Assembly (NCBI RefSeq): GCF_009730335.1
Contig: NZ_CP046315.1
Location: 62,001-126,000 of the forward strand
Direction of reading: 5' to 3'
DNA from: Schaalia odontolytica
Lineage (GTDB): Bacteria > Actinomycetota > Actinomycetes > Actinomycetales > Actinomycetaceae
DNA: 64,000 nucleotides
In this document: positions 16,557 to 24,415 of the stretch, piece after piece
How the letters are laid out: every line of letters starts with the position of its first letter
Position numbering within the stretch: the first letter of the stretch is position 1
Program-made: the position numbers and the translations under genes
Notes under the pieces: generated by a model
Database searches by the model: none
Told to the model about the DNA's origin: nothing
The model's input: only the letters and a program-made list of their open reading frames with translations

Positions 16557-16588
16557 CTCCCTCTTCTTCCTCTCACAACACTCACACA

Positions 16589-16622
16589 ATGAGGGCACCC
16601 CGAGCGGTCGGGGTGCCCTCAT
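16589..16622 (-). terminator. Terminator after the amino-acid permease gene
   Basis: GAGGGCACCCCGA (16591-16603) and TCGGGGTGCCCTC (16608-16620) form a 13-bp perfect stem with a GCGG loop, extended by AT/AT. It lies between the permease (stop at 16675, reading leftward) and the nuclease gene. Confidence 0.8.
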
Positions 16623-16674
16623 GATGCACCCACCCACCGGCATCTGCGTCCAGGCGGCGAGTGCCTGTGGATAA

Positions 16675-18174
16675 TTAGGCCCTCTTGCGCGACCCCACCA
16701 GCTGGCGCACGAAGTAAATCGCTACGATCACAAGCGTGAGCGCACCCATGGAGACCAGCTGAGCCCGGCCCTCGTCGCTCATGAGCATGAGGACACCGAT
16801 CCCACCCAGACCCGCGAGGACCAGCCACGGCAGCCACGGCCACCCGGGCATACGAATCACGAGAGAGCCCGAGCGCTCCAGCGAGGGGTGCAAACGCATC
16901 AGCGAGATGATGATGAACGTCCACACGATCAGCAGAACCATACCGATCGCGTTAATGAGCATGGTCAGGATCGAACCGGGCAGGTACCAGTTACCCAGGA
17001 CGGCCAGCAGCGCCAGCACGACGACGAGGCCGACCGCGCGCTTCGGGGTCCGTCCAGCCTCAATGTCACCCTGGAGCTCGGTAGCCAGGAGCGCCTCGTC
17101 GTCCTCGAGGGCCGCCTCAACGACGGAACGTGCGCGCGCCTTATTGGAGGCCGAGGCACCCAGCAGCCAGCGCGGTCCCATGTCGCGCGCAGACAGTGAG
17201 TAGGCCATGCGGGAGGAGGCGTAGATGTTCGCAGAGAACGCGGAAATCAGCGCCATGAAGATGATGACGTTCATGAGCGTACCGACCGCAGGGACGCCCG
17301 CCATTTCAAGGATCGCAGCGAAAGCGTTCGTATTCATCGCCTCGCTGTCCCAGGGCAGCAGCGCTATCAGCAGGATGACGGACCCGACGTAGAACACGAG
17401 GATACGGGTGACGACCGAGCGAATCGCGCTGCTCATGGCGGCGCGGGGATCCTCGGCCTCGGCGGCGGCGATCGTCACGATCTCCAGGCCACCGAAGGAC
17501 GTGATGACCGCCAGGAGAGCGACCGCGATACCCGACAGGCCATTGGGTGCGAAACCGTTATGCCCCAGCACGTTCTGCAGCACGCCCTCGTGACCCGGCA
17601 GGGGGCCGACGATCGCCGTGCGCGCAACCAGGTACACGCCCACGCCCAGGAAGGCGATGATCGCGACGATCTTCACCATCGACAGCCAGGCCTCGATTTC
17701 ACCGTACTGCCCGGCCGCCAGCAGGTTAATACCGCCAATAACAACGACAATTACGAGGGCAACCACCCACTGCGGAACTGCGGGGAACCAGCCGACGAAG
17801 AACGTCGCCGCGCCCGTCACCTCCAGACCCGACACCATGATGAGCATGACCCAATACAGCCACCCGATCGTGAACCCGGCCCACCGACCGATCCCAGCCT
17901 CGGCGTAGGACGAGAAGGACCCCGTCGACGGCAGAGACGAGGCCAGTTCCGCGAGAGCCAGCATGACCGACACGACGATGATGGCCGCCAGGGCGTAGGA
18001 CACGATGACAGCCGGACCGGCCTGATGGATCGCGGAACCCGTGCCCAGGAAGAAGCCAGCACCGATGGCGAGGCCCAGGGCCATCATGGACAGGTGCCAT
18101 GTCTTGAACGGCTTACGCGCGGAGGCGGCCGACGCGGCGGGAGCTGAAGAAGCGGGTGTTGATTTGGGAGTCAC
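16675..18174 (-). CDS. Amino-acid permease (APC superfamily)
   Basis: A 499-residue transporter with about 12 hydrophobic helices. After a Ser/Ala/Pro-rich tail, the first helix motif LSMMALGLAIGAGFFLGTGSAIHQAGP is the APC family substrate-binding signature (G-x-G-I-F-x-G). ASSRMAYSLSARDMGPRWL is the conserved loop of helix 8 in AAT-family members such as GabP, CycA and LysP. It should bring an amino acid in with protons. The GTG start at 18174 lies 9 nt after the stop of the TRIC-like gene, so the two are probably cotranscribed. The substrate cannot be assigned. Confidence 0.88.
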   Translation of the reverse strand: MTPKSTPASSAPAASAASARKPFKTWHLSMMALGLAIGAGFFLGTGSAIHQAGPAVIVSYALAAIIVVSVMLALAELASSLPSTGSFSSYAEAGIGRWAGFTIGWLYWVMLIMVSGLEVTGAATFFVGWFPAVPQWVVALVIVVVIGGINLLAAGQYGEIEAWLSMVKIVAIIAFLGVGVYLVARTAIVGPLPGHEGVLQNVLGHNGFAPNGLSGIAVALLAVITSFGGLEIVTIAAAEAEDPRAAMSSAIRSVVTRILVFYVGSVILLIALLPWDSEAMNTNAFAAILEMAGVPAVGTLMNVIIFMALISAFSANIYASSRMAYSLSARDMGPRWLLGASASNKARARSVVEAALEDDEALLATELQGDIEAGRTPKRAVGLVVVLALLAVLGNWYLPGSILTMLINAIGMVLLIVWTFIIISLMRLHPSLERSGSLVIRMPGWPWLPWLVLAGLGGIGVLMLMSDEGRAQLVSMGALTLVIVAIYFVRQLVGSRKRA

Positions 18175-18183
18175 ACCGCCATA

Positions 18184-18918
18184 CTAACGCTTGCCCCCAC
18201 GCAGAGCTTTTAACTGCGAATATGTGAGAGTGATGGTCCACTCGCGGGTCTGGGGAAGCTTCCAGCGGCGCCAGTGCGCCATTCCTGTGAACACGAGGCC
18301 CACGATGATGGACGCGCCCATGCCCAGGACCGGCTGGCCCATGTGCCAGAAGATGACGGTGACCAGCGAGCACGCGAACGCGGGGGTCGCGTAGAGGTTG
18401 TTGCCACCAAAGACGCGCGGCACGAGGCCTGCGGAGATGTCACGGACCATGCCGCCGCCGATCGCCGTCATGATGCCCATGAGGATCGCCGGCATGATCG
18501 CGAACCCCGCGTCGAGGGTCTTGATCGCACCGGTCGCACTCCAACAGCCCAGCACCATGCCGTCGGCGATCACGAGGAGCACCGACCACGCGCGCGAATC
18601 CATGCGGAAGGCCATCGCGATGAGAGCGCCGACGATCGCGAACCCCAGGTAGTAGGGGTCCGTGATGGCGACGGGCGCTCCGGTGCGCGTCGTCAGGAGC
18701 AGGTCACGGATCATGCCGCCCGCGAGCGCCGTCATGATAGCGAGAATGCAGAAGCCGACGGCGTCGAAGTTGCGTTCTCGGGCAACTTTGCCGCCGAGGA
18801 TACCGTTGAGGAGAACGCCCATGAGATCAATGGCTCGGAAGACCTCGGGCAGGGAGTTGTTCAGCGCGTCGAGCAGGTGCATGGCGATCCGGAGGAGTCG
18901 ATGAGTGTCGTTGTTCAT
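18184..18918 (-). CDS. TRIC/UPF0126 family cation-channel-like membrane protein
   Basis: A 244-residue protein with about seven transmembrane helices arranged as two three-helix repeats. Each repeat carries the family signature: ALAGGMIRDLL and AIGGGMVRDIS. Bacterial members are trimeric, K+-permeable TRIC-type channels; older databases call them UPF0126/YadS. It is followed without a gap by the amino-acid permease. Its start (ATG 18918) lies about 80 bp from the divergent PfkB kinase gene. Confidence 0.85.
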   Translation of the reverse strand: MNNDTHRLLRIAMHLLDALNNSLPEVFRAIDLMGVLLNGILGGKVARERNFDAVGFCILAIMTALAGGMIRDLLLTTRTGAPVAITDPYYLGFAIVGALIAMAFRMDSRAWSVLLVIADGMVLGCWSATGAIKTLDAGFAIMPAILMGIMTAIGGGMVRDISAGLVPRVFGGNNLYATPAFACSLVTVIFWHMGQPVLGMGASIIVGLVFTGMAHWRRWKLPQTREWTITLTYSQLKALRGGKR

Positions 18919-18986
18919 ATGCTACAGGGTTTGTCGGCCTATCAGCGAGAGCCATGGCCATCCCGTCTCGCACGGCCACCGGGTGC

Positions 18987-18992
18987 GACAAT
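18987..18992 (+). promoter_or_regulatory. -10 box for a leaderless PfkB-kinase transcript
   Basis: GACAAT ends exactly 6 nt before the ATG at 18999 and no Shine-Dalgarno is present. This matches the spacing seen at several other starts in the window. Confidence 0.35.
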
Positions 18993-18998
18993 GTCCCC

Positions 18999-20012
18999 AT
19001 GACTGCTCTCTTCGCCGGGCTCACGACCCTGGATGTCCTGCATCGACTCGACCACGTGCCGGACCCTTCCCTGAAGGTCACGTCAACGGAATTCACGATG
19101 GCCGCAGGCGGTCCCGCGACGAACGCGGCCGTCACGTACGCGGCGCTGTGCGCGGCCTCGCGTGTTGTTTCTGATCCTGAGGACGAGGCCGGGGCCGCCT
19201 CGGGCGCTCCCGCTGACTCTGAGGAAACGCCGATTCTGTTGACAGCGCTCGGCGAAGGTCCGGTGTCAGCCTTCCTTGCAGCCGACCTGGCGGCCGTGGG
19301 TGTGCGCGTCGTGGACGCGACGGCCCCGGCCTCGTCCCCCGCGTCGCGCGAGCCCGCAGTGTCCTCGATCATTGAGCACCCGAGCGGTCGCATGGTGGCC
19401 TCCACGAACGCGCGGCTCGACGCCGACGCGGAGCGCGTGGCGACCGATCTGCCCGAGCGGGTCGGCGCGGTCCTCATCGACGGGCACAACCCGGCGCTCG
19501 CGCACGCGGCCCTCACGCTGGGCGTACCCGAGGTCGACGGGGAGGACCCGTTCGCCCCACTCGAGGCTCGCCCGCCGCACCCGCGCATCCTGGATGGCGG
19601 CTCATGGAAGGAGTGGCTCACTCCCCTGCTGGGCTTCGTCGACATCGCGGTCGTGTCGGAGGATTTCGCGCCGCCGCTGATGGCGCGTCCGGACGGGGCG
19701 CAGGTCGCCGAGTTCCTGCGAGGCTTCGGCGCCACGCGCACTGTGCGCACGCGCGGGGATCGGACCGTGCAGTACTGGTGGGATGGCACGAGCGGCGAGA
19801 TTCCCGTCGAAGCCGTCCCAGACGCATCAACGCTGGGGGCGGGCGACGCTTTCCATGGGGCTTTCGTGTGGGCGATCGAGCGCGGCGGGGACGCTGACCC
19901 GGAGCGCCTCATCCGCTTTGCCTCGTCCGTCGCCGCAGTGTCTGTGTCTTCCTTCGGCACGAGGCAGTGGCTGACTTCCCGGGCTCTCGCTGAGCTGGTG
20001 CGCGGCTGGTAG
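18999..20012 (+). CDS. PfkB-family carbohydrate kinase
   Basis: A 337-residue sugar/nucleoside kinase. The N-terminus has FAGLTTLDVLHRLDHVP and EFTMAAGGPATNAAVTYAAL, the first PfkB signature (G-G-x-x-x-N). The C-terminal signature DASTLGAGDAFHGAFVWAIE holds the catalytic Asp of GAGDAF. Two inserts in the N-terminal half (DPEDEAGAASGAPADSEE and DATAPASSPASRE) are encoded around exact copies of the dispersed 14-mer at 19182 and 19323, in opposite orientations, and look like loop expansions. Start chosen at ATG 18999. The substrate is not predictable from sequence alone. Confidence 0.87.
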   Translation: MTALFAGLTTLDVLHRLDHVPDPSLKVTSTEFTMAAGGPATNAAVTYAALCAASRVVSDPEDEAGAASGAPADSEETPILLTALGEGPVSAFLAADLAAVGVRVVDATAPASSPASREPAVSSIIEHPSGRMVASTNARLDADAERVATDLPERVGAVLIDGHNPALAHAALTLGVPEVDGEDPFAPLEARPPHPRILDGGSWKEWLTPLLGFVDIAVVSEDFAPPLMARPDGAQVAEFLRGFGATRTVRTRGDRTVQYWWDGTSGEIPVEAVPDASTLGAGDAFHGAFVWAIERGGDADPERLIRFASSVAAVSVSSFGTRQWLTSRALAELVRGW

Positions 20013-20062
20013 GTGGCCGCTGGCGGGGCACGAGTTGCCCGGCGGGATCCCGCGGCTGCTGG

Positions 20063-20456
20063 CCCGCGACAAAGTTCGCCCAGCGCAGCCCCTACTACGG
20101 TGTTTTCACAAAAAACTCGCCCAGCACGCCACAAACCGCGGATTCTAGGCCTTATCTCGTGCGCTGGGCGAACTTACTCACGCATTCGCCCACCATCAGA
20201 CCAAGCAGGGCGAACTATTTTGCGCACAGGACACAGCCACGTGGCGACTTTGAAACCAATGACACCTCTGCAGCCACAGATGCAGGCCAGCATGAAACCC
20301 CCATCACCACTGCGCGCCCCTGAACAGCAACCATTGAAACCAACAACACCACTGCAACCGAAAAACGCACCAAAAACACCCATGTCTCACCCGCACAGGC
20401 GATGACGGTTTCAACCCCACGCACGTACGAGCGAGCAAAGGCGACACCGGTTTCAG
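20063..20456. repeat. Phased site array, copy 1 of the composite intergenic element
   Basis: From left: CGCCC boxes at 20077 and 20118; inverted GGGCG boxes at 20166 and 20208; direct TGAAACC-N5-CACC sites at 20251, 20293 and 20335; inverted sites at 20398-20413 and 20440-20455. Spacings 42, 42, 63 and 42 bp are identical to those of the copy at 55023. Both strands are open in one frame across it (repeats of LKPxTPLQP on plus; GVVGF on minus) because the period is a multiple of three. I do not call these genes. Confidence 0.85.
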
Positions 20457-20533
20457 ACAACCGCACTACCTGGTCTGCAGGGCATGGCCGCGGTGCCCAC
20501 AGGCGTCGGCAAGGCCTAGCCAATAAGGGTGCA

Positions 20534-20790
20534 ATGGCCCGGATATGAAGTGAGCCAGGCCGCAGAGCCGGTGGGCGGCGGCGGGCCAGGGCGAGCTTCG
20601 CGCCAACGCACTCAGCCACGCACAGCGACACAGTGCCGCCGGTGTGGAGGGCGCCGGAGGGACCGGAGGGCACGGGCGGGCTTCGACATCGACCACTCCG
20701 AGCCGAAAGCTCGCGTGTGGCGATCTCGCGGGCGGGCAGGCCACGCGGCGCCCGGAACACCAGCGGCGCAACAAGCAGCGCCGGAAATCA
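20534..20790. repeat. Hairpin and 3'-end module, copy 1
   Basis: The stretch contains CCGGAGGGACCGGAGGGC, then an imperfect hairpin (20675-20737: GATCG-style arm TCGACCACTCCGAGC against GCTCGCGTGTGGCGATC), then the 3'-end module (20747-20782). It ends just before the stop codon of the minus-strand hydrolase gene at 20796, so it forms that gene's 3' untranslated end. Similar DNA follows the genes ending at 42244, 46781 and 55676. Confidence 0.8.
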
Positions 20791-20795
20791 GGCGA

Positions 20796-21638
20796 TCAGC
20801 GACTCACGGGCACCCAGCGGCTCGCCCACTTGGCGGCAACATCCGCCAGGGTAGGCAGGTGCGCCGAACCGGAGGCGGCGAGCGCGCGATCCACGGCCTC
20901 GTCGATGATGGGCACGCCGTCGACCGGCGTGTACTCGCCCGCGATGCCGTCGGGGGCAGCGGTCATTTCGACGAGGGAGCCGTCGGGCAGCAAGTGGAAG
21001 ACCTCGCGCGTGCGGTCGAGCAGACCGGTCTCCTCATCGAAGGAGTCGTGCGTGATGAGCACCGGGACGCTGAGACCGCGCAGCGCGTCCTCACCGGAGA
21101 CCATGGACATGTCGGCGAGGGTGCGCTTGGAGATCGTGAACTGCCGGCGCACGGACTCGGAGTCGTCGGGCACGGTCGTGGCCCCGTGGTGCTCAAGGTC
21201 GGAGAGCTGCACGTCGGAGAACACGAGGTTCCAGTCGTAGGAAAGGGGACCGAGGACCGGGGAGACCAGCACGTATGTCTGCACGGCGGGCGAGCGCGAG
21301 CGCAGCGCGACGGCGGCGCCAAACTCGTGGCCGACGCAGATTTGGCGCGCGAAGCCCTGGTCGGCGAGCCAGCCGGACGCGGAGCGGAAGTCTTCGATGA
21401 GGGGGTCGAAGGTGATGATTTCGTCGCCCGAGGCGCCGTGGCCGGAGTAGTCGAAGGTGAGGGTGGCATAGCCGGTGCGACGCAGTGCACGACCGAGTGA
21501 ATCGAACATGCCCGATGCGTGACGATCCGATAAAAAGGTGTGAGAAAAGATCACCGCGGCGTCGCGGCAGTCCACGGGACGCGTGAATGTACCGGAGAGG
21601 GACACTCCCCGGGGCGTCTCAATCGTTATCTGAGTCAC
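20796..21638 (-). CDS. Alpha/beta-hydrolase-fold protein with a substituted nucleophile
   Basis: About 280 residues. The fold is clear: AAVIFSHTFLSDRHASGMFDSLGRALRRTGYATLTFDYSGHG is the usual strand 3-4 region, and the nucleophile elbow follows strand 5 as ICVGHEFGAAVALRS. There the catalytic Ser of G-x-S-x-G is Glu (GHEFG). A His candidate is VLITHDSFDEET. It may be non-hydrolytic, or a member of a group using another residue. I start at GTG 21638, because TATGTT sits 6 nt upstream (a leaderless-type -10) and the longer frame to 21665 has no ribosome site. Confidence 0.8.
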   Translation of the reverse strand: MTQITIETPRGVSLSGTFTRPVDCRDAAVIFSHTFLSDRHASGMFDSLGRALRRTGYATLTFDYSGHGASGDEIITFDPLIEDFRSASGWLADQGFARQICVGHEFGAAVALRSRSPAVQTYVLVSPVLGPLSYDWNLVFSDVQLSDLEHHGATTVPDDSESVRRQFTISKRTLADMSMVSGEDALRGLSVPVLITHDSFDEETGLLDRTREVFHLLPDGSLVEMTAAPDGIAGEYTPVDGVPIIDEAVDRALAASGSAHLPTLADVAAKWASRWVPVSR

Positions 21639-21644
21639 GCTATA

Positions 21645-21650
21645 AACATA
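21645..21650 (-). promoter_or_regulatory. -10 box for a leaderless hydrolase transcript
   Basis: On the minus strand TATGTT is followed by TATAGC and then the GTG start at 21638, a 6-nt gap. It supports the shorter start. Confidence 0.4.
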
Positions 21651-21887
21651 GCGCGTGCGGACCACTCACGGAAAGAGGGGCCCACACTGTGCACGAATGT
21701 GACAAGGGGACATCTGAGACGAGAAGCATCCGTGAATAATCCCCACTCATGGTGAGGATCGTGCGGCGCGGCAGGCAACGCCACTAAGATGGCACGCATA
21801 CGCGCCGGTGAGAGCCGCGCCCACGGGGATTGCGAAACACCCGCCACAACGGGACGCCCCACGACCTGCAGCGAGAGAAGGACATTC

Positions 21888-22184
21888 ATGGGAACTAAGA
21901 CTGGAATCCTCATCGGAATTGGCATCGGATACGTCCTGGGCACCCGAGCAGGCCGCGAGCGCTACGAGCAGATCCGCGCGAACGCCTCGAAGCTGCGCCG
22001 TCTCCCGATCGTCGCACGCCCCCTGGATGCGGCGGGCCAGAAGATGTCCGACCTCGTGCGTGCGGGCGGCGAACAGGTGACCGATAAGGTCGCCGACGCC
22101 GTGAAGGAACGCCTTTTCGGCGCCCCCGCCTCCGAGCCGACGACGGTTGACGCGCAGGCCACCTCCTCCACGACGCAGCGTTGA
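21888..22184 (+). CDS. Small YtxH-like membrane-anchored protein
   Basis: A 98-residue protein. It begins MGTKTGILIGIGIGYVLGTRAGRERYEQI: a glycine-rich hydrophobic segment ending in LGTRAGRERYE, common in actinobacterial proteins of the YtxH type. The rest is amphipathic helix (MSDLVRAGGEQVTDKVADAVKERLF) and a Thr/Ser-rich tail. GAGAGAAGGA precedes the ATG. Its stop overlaps the possible TTG start of the VIT/CCC1 gene, so both are probably cotranscribed. Function unknown; such proteins are often envelope-stress associated. Confidence 0.75.
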   Translation: MGTKTGILIGIGIGYVLGTRAGRERYEQIRANASKLRRLPIVARPLDAAGQKMSDLVRAGGEQVTDKVADAVKERLFGAPASEPTTVDAQATSSTTQR

Positions 22185-23332
22185 GCGCGGTGGGGAACGA
22201 GGCCGTGAGTGCAGACCCACAGCTCAACACTCAGGAGCCATCACGCGCGCAGATTAAGCGCTGGCGCAAGCACCTGGCTGAGGAGCGCATGGAGGCTCGC
22301 ACCTACCGCGATCTTTCTGAGCGCCGGACGGGCGAGGAGCGCGCGGTCCTCTTGCAGCTCGAGGAGGCGGAGCGCCGCCACGAGGAGTATTGGCTGGCGC
22401 GCCTGGGCGACCACGCCCTGCCCGCTCCCAAACCGCCGCTGCGCACGCGCGCCGCGTCCGTCCTCGCACACCTTTTTGGCACGATTTTCATTCTGGCGAT
22501 GGCCCAGCGCGCGGAGCAGCGTTCCGCCCGCGACGTGGATGACGATGTTCCCGCGCACATGCAGGCGGACGAGCACATTCACGCCGAGGTCATTCGTTCC
22601 CTGGCGGCAAAGTCCCGCGAGACCCTGGCGGGCACGTTCCGCGCGGCGGTCTTCGGCGCGAACGACGGCCTCGTGTCGAACCTGGCACTCGTGCTGGGTG
22701 TGGCGGCGACGGGCGTGGAGCCCCATGTCGTTCTCCTGACGGGCATTTCGGGCCTGCTCGCGGGTGCCCTGTCAATGGGGGCCGGCGAGTGGGTGAGCGT
22801 GCGCAGTCAGCGCGAGCTGCTCGACGCCTCGATCCCCGACCCAGACGCGCATCAGGCGGTGCCGGACCTGGACGTGGACGCGAACGAGCTGGCGCTCGTA
22901 TTCCGCGCGCGCGGCGAGAGCGAGGAGGAGGCCGAGCGGCACGCGAGGCAGGTTTTCGTGCGCCTCGCCAAGCCTGCGAACGGCGAGTCCGGCGCGATCG
23001 CGGTACGCGCTGCACTGGGCGGCAGCCCCGAGTCGGACGGTGCGGGCGACCAGGTGGGCACGCCCGTGAAGGCGGCGCTGTCCTCGTTCTGTTTCTTCGC
23101 GGCGGGCGCGTTCTTCCCTCTGATTCCCTACCTGCTGGGCATGACCAGCCTGGCGGCGATCGTCGTCGCGGCCGTGATCGTCGGCGTCGCCCTGCTGTTC
23201 ACGGGCGGCGTGGTCGGCATCCTGTCCGGCCAGTCCCCCGCGCCCCGCGCGCTGCGCCAGCTCATTGTGGGCTACGGCGCCGCGGGTGTCACGTACCTGC
23301 TGGGTTGGCTGTTCGGTACATCGATCGCCTGA
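22181..23332 (+). CDS. VIT1/CCC1-family transporter with N-terminal ferritin-like domain
   Basis: A protein of up to 383 residues. Residues 15-140 form a helical, Glu-rich domain (KHLAEERMEARTYRDLS, LEEAERRHEEYW, DEHIHAEVIR) with the E-x-x-R/H pattern of ferritin-like iron sites. Residues about 145-383 are the VIT1/CCC1 membrane domain: AVFGANDGLVSNLALVLGVAA and GALSMGAGEWVSVRSQREL are the family signatures, with five helices in all. Members move Fe2+/Mn2+ out of the cytosol. The start is uncertain: TTG 22181 (coupled to the upstream stop), GTG 22190 or GTG 22205. Confidence 0.85.
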   Translation: MSAVGNEAVSADPQLNTQEPSRAQIKRWRKHLAEERMEARTYRDLSERRTGEERAVLLQLEEAERRHEEYWLARLGDHALPAPKPPLRTRAASVLAHLFGTIFILAMAQRAEQRSARDVDDDVPAHMQADEHIHAEVIRSLAAKSRETLAGTFRAAVFGANDGLVSNLALVLGVAATGVEPHVVLLTGISGLLAGALSMGAGEWVSVRSQRELLDASIPDPDAHQAVPDLDVDANELALVFRARGESEEEAERHARQVFVRLAKPANGESGAIAVRAALGGSPESDGAGDQVGTPVKAALSSFCFFAAGAFFPLIPYLLGMTSLAAIVVAAVIVGVALLFTGGVVGILSGQSPAPRALRQLIVGYGAAGVTYLLGWLFGTSIA

Positions 23333-23403
23333 GTCTTCCACGCCGGGACGGAACGGGACGAGGCCGGGGTCCAGCTGGCGGCCCCCTGTGCGACACTTGG
23401 GGC

Positions 23404-24375
23404 ATGTCGGTTTTTCTTTCTCGGGCGCGCGGCGCCCTCATGGGCCTGGCTGTCGGCGACGCGGTGGGCACCACGAATGAGTTCAAGTGGGCGGGCACTT
23501 TCGATCCGATCACGGACATGGTGGGCGGAGGGCCTTTCCTCCTGAAGCCCGGGCAGTGGACGGATGACACGTCGATGGCTCTGTGCATCGCGGATTCCCT
23601 GCTGGCGCAGGGCCGCTACGACTCGTTCGACGTGATGGACCGCTACCAGCGTTGGTTTTCGGAGGGTTACCGTTCGTCGACGGACAGGTGTTTCGACATC
23701 GGCGGCCAGGTGCGCGCCGCGCTATTCGATTTCGAGCACGATCCGCGTGTGCCTGTGACCGCAGAGCGTACGACCAGCGCGGGTAACGGCGCGATCATGC
23801 GCCTGGCGCCCATGGTGATCGCTGGGTTCCGCTCGCGTTCCCCTCGCGAGGTCGTCGCGACCGCTCGCTTGAGCGCACGCGAGACGCATTTTTCCGTCGA
23901 GGCCGAGGCCGCCACCGAGGTCTTCGCCGCCCTGCTGGTTGGCGCGCTGCTGGGCTGGTCCCCGGAGCAGCTCATGGACGTGTCCTGGGCGTCGACGGGT
24001 CAGCCGTTCGACGAGGTGGCCGCGCGGGTGATCAGCCCGGATCCGCGGGTTCGGGCGTCGTGGGAGGCTGAGACCAGCGGTTACATCGTGAACGGTCTTC
24101 GCCTGGCGGTGCACGGCCTGCTGGATTTCCCTTCCTTCAAGGATGCAACCCTGGCGATCGCCAACATGGGCGGTGACTCGGATACGAACGCCGCGATTTA
24201 CGGGCAGCTGGGCGGCGCATTCTATGGGATCGAGGCCATCCCGGCCTCGTGGAGGGAGCGTGTGTACCAGGGGGAGGAGATCGACGAGCTGGCGTGCGCC
24301 CTCGTGGATCTGCAACTGGAGGCGCCGGTAACGCGCTTCGACGAAGACCTGCAGGACGAGGCGCCCTCCGCCTGA
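23404..24375 (+). CDS. ADP-ribosylglycohydrolase (DraG-like)
   Basis: A 323-residue hydrolase that removes ADP-ribose from modified substrates. It begins ARGALMGLAVGDAVGTTNEFK, shows the first metal motif GQWTDDTSMALCIADSLL (T-D-D-T/S) and the second ANMGGDSDTNAAIYGQLGGAFYG (G-D-x-D-T). These bind the paired Mg/Mn ions of the DraG/ARH family. A 14-mer copy with one mismatch (23357-23370) lies in the short intergenic gap upstream. GACACT 6 nt before the ATG may be its -10 box. No partner ADP-ribosyltransferase is seen nearby. Confidence 0.9.
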   Translation: MSVFLSRARGALMGLAVGDAVGTTNEFKWAGTFDPITDMVGGGPFLLKPGQWTDDTSMALCIADSLLAQGRYDSFDVMDRYQRWFSEGYRSSTDRCFDIGGQVRAALFDFEHDPRVPVTAERTTSAGNGAIMRLAPMVIAGFRSRSPREVVATARLSARETHFSVEAEAATEVFAALLVGALLGWSPEQLMDVSWASTGQPFDEVAARVISPDPRVRASWEAETSGYIVNGLRLAVHGLLDFPSFKDATLAIANMGGDSDTNAAIYGQLGGAFYGIEAIPASWRERVYQGEEIDELACALVDLQLEAPVTRFDEDLQDEAPSA

Positions 24376-24415
24376 CCGGCGGCCGCCTCTGGCCAGCGAC
24401 TAGACTGGCGCTATC

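Noticed and set aside
16666-16674. Perfect DnaA box TGTGGATAA downstream of the amino-acid permease
   Set aside because: Single copy without neighbours, AT-rich element or dnaA/dnaN genes, so not an origin.
20174-20405. Open frames on both strands over the repeat arrays (also 46185-46400 and 55054-55329)
   Set aside because: They arise because 42 and 63 are multiples of three; both strands are open, there are no ribosome sites, and frames end in unrelated sequence. Kept as a repeat, not genes.
20251-20455. CRISPR array from the regular 42-bp spacing
   Set aside because: No conserved long repeat with unique spacers, sites invert half-way, and no cas genes in the window.
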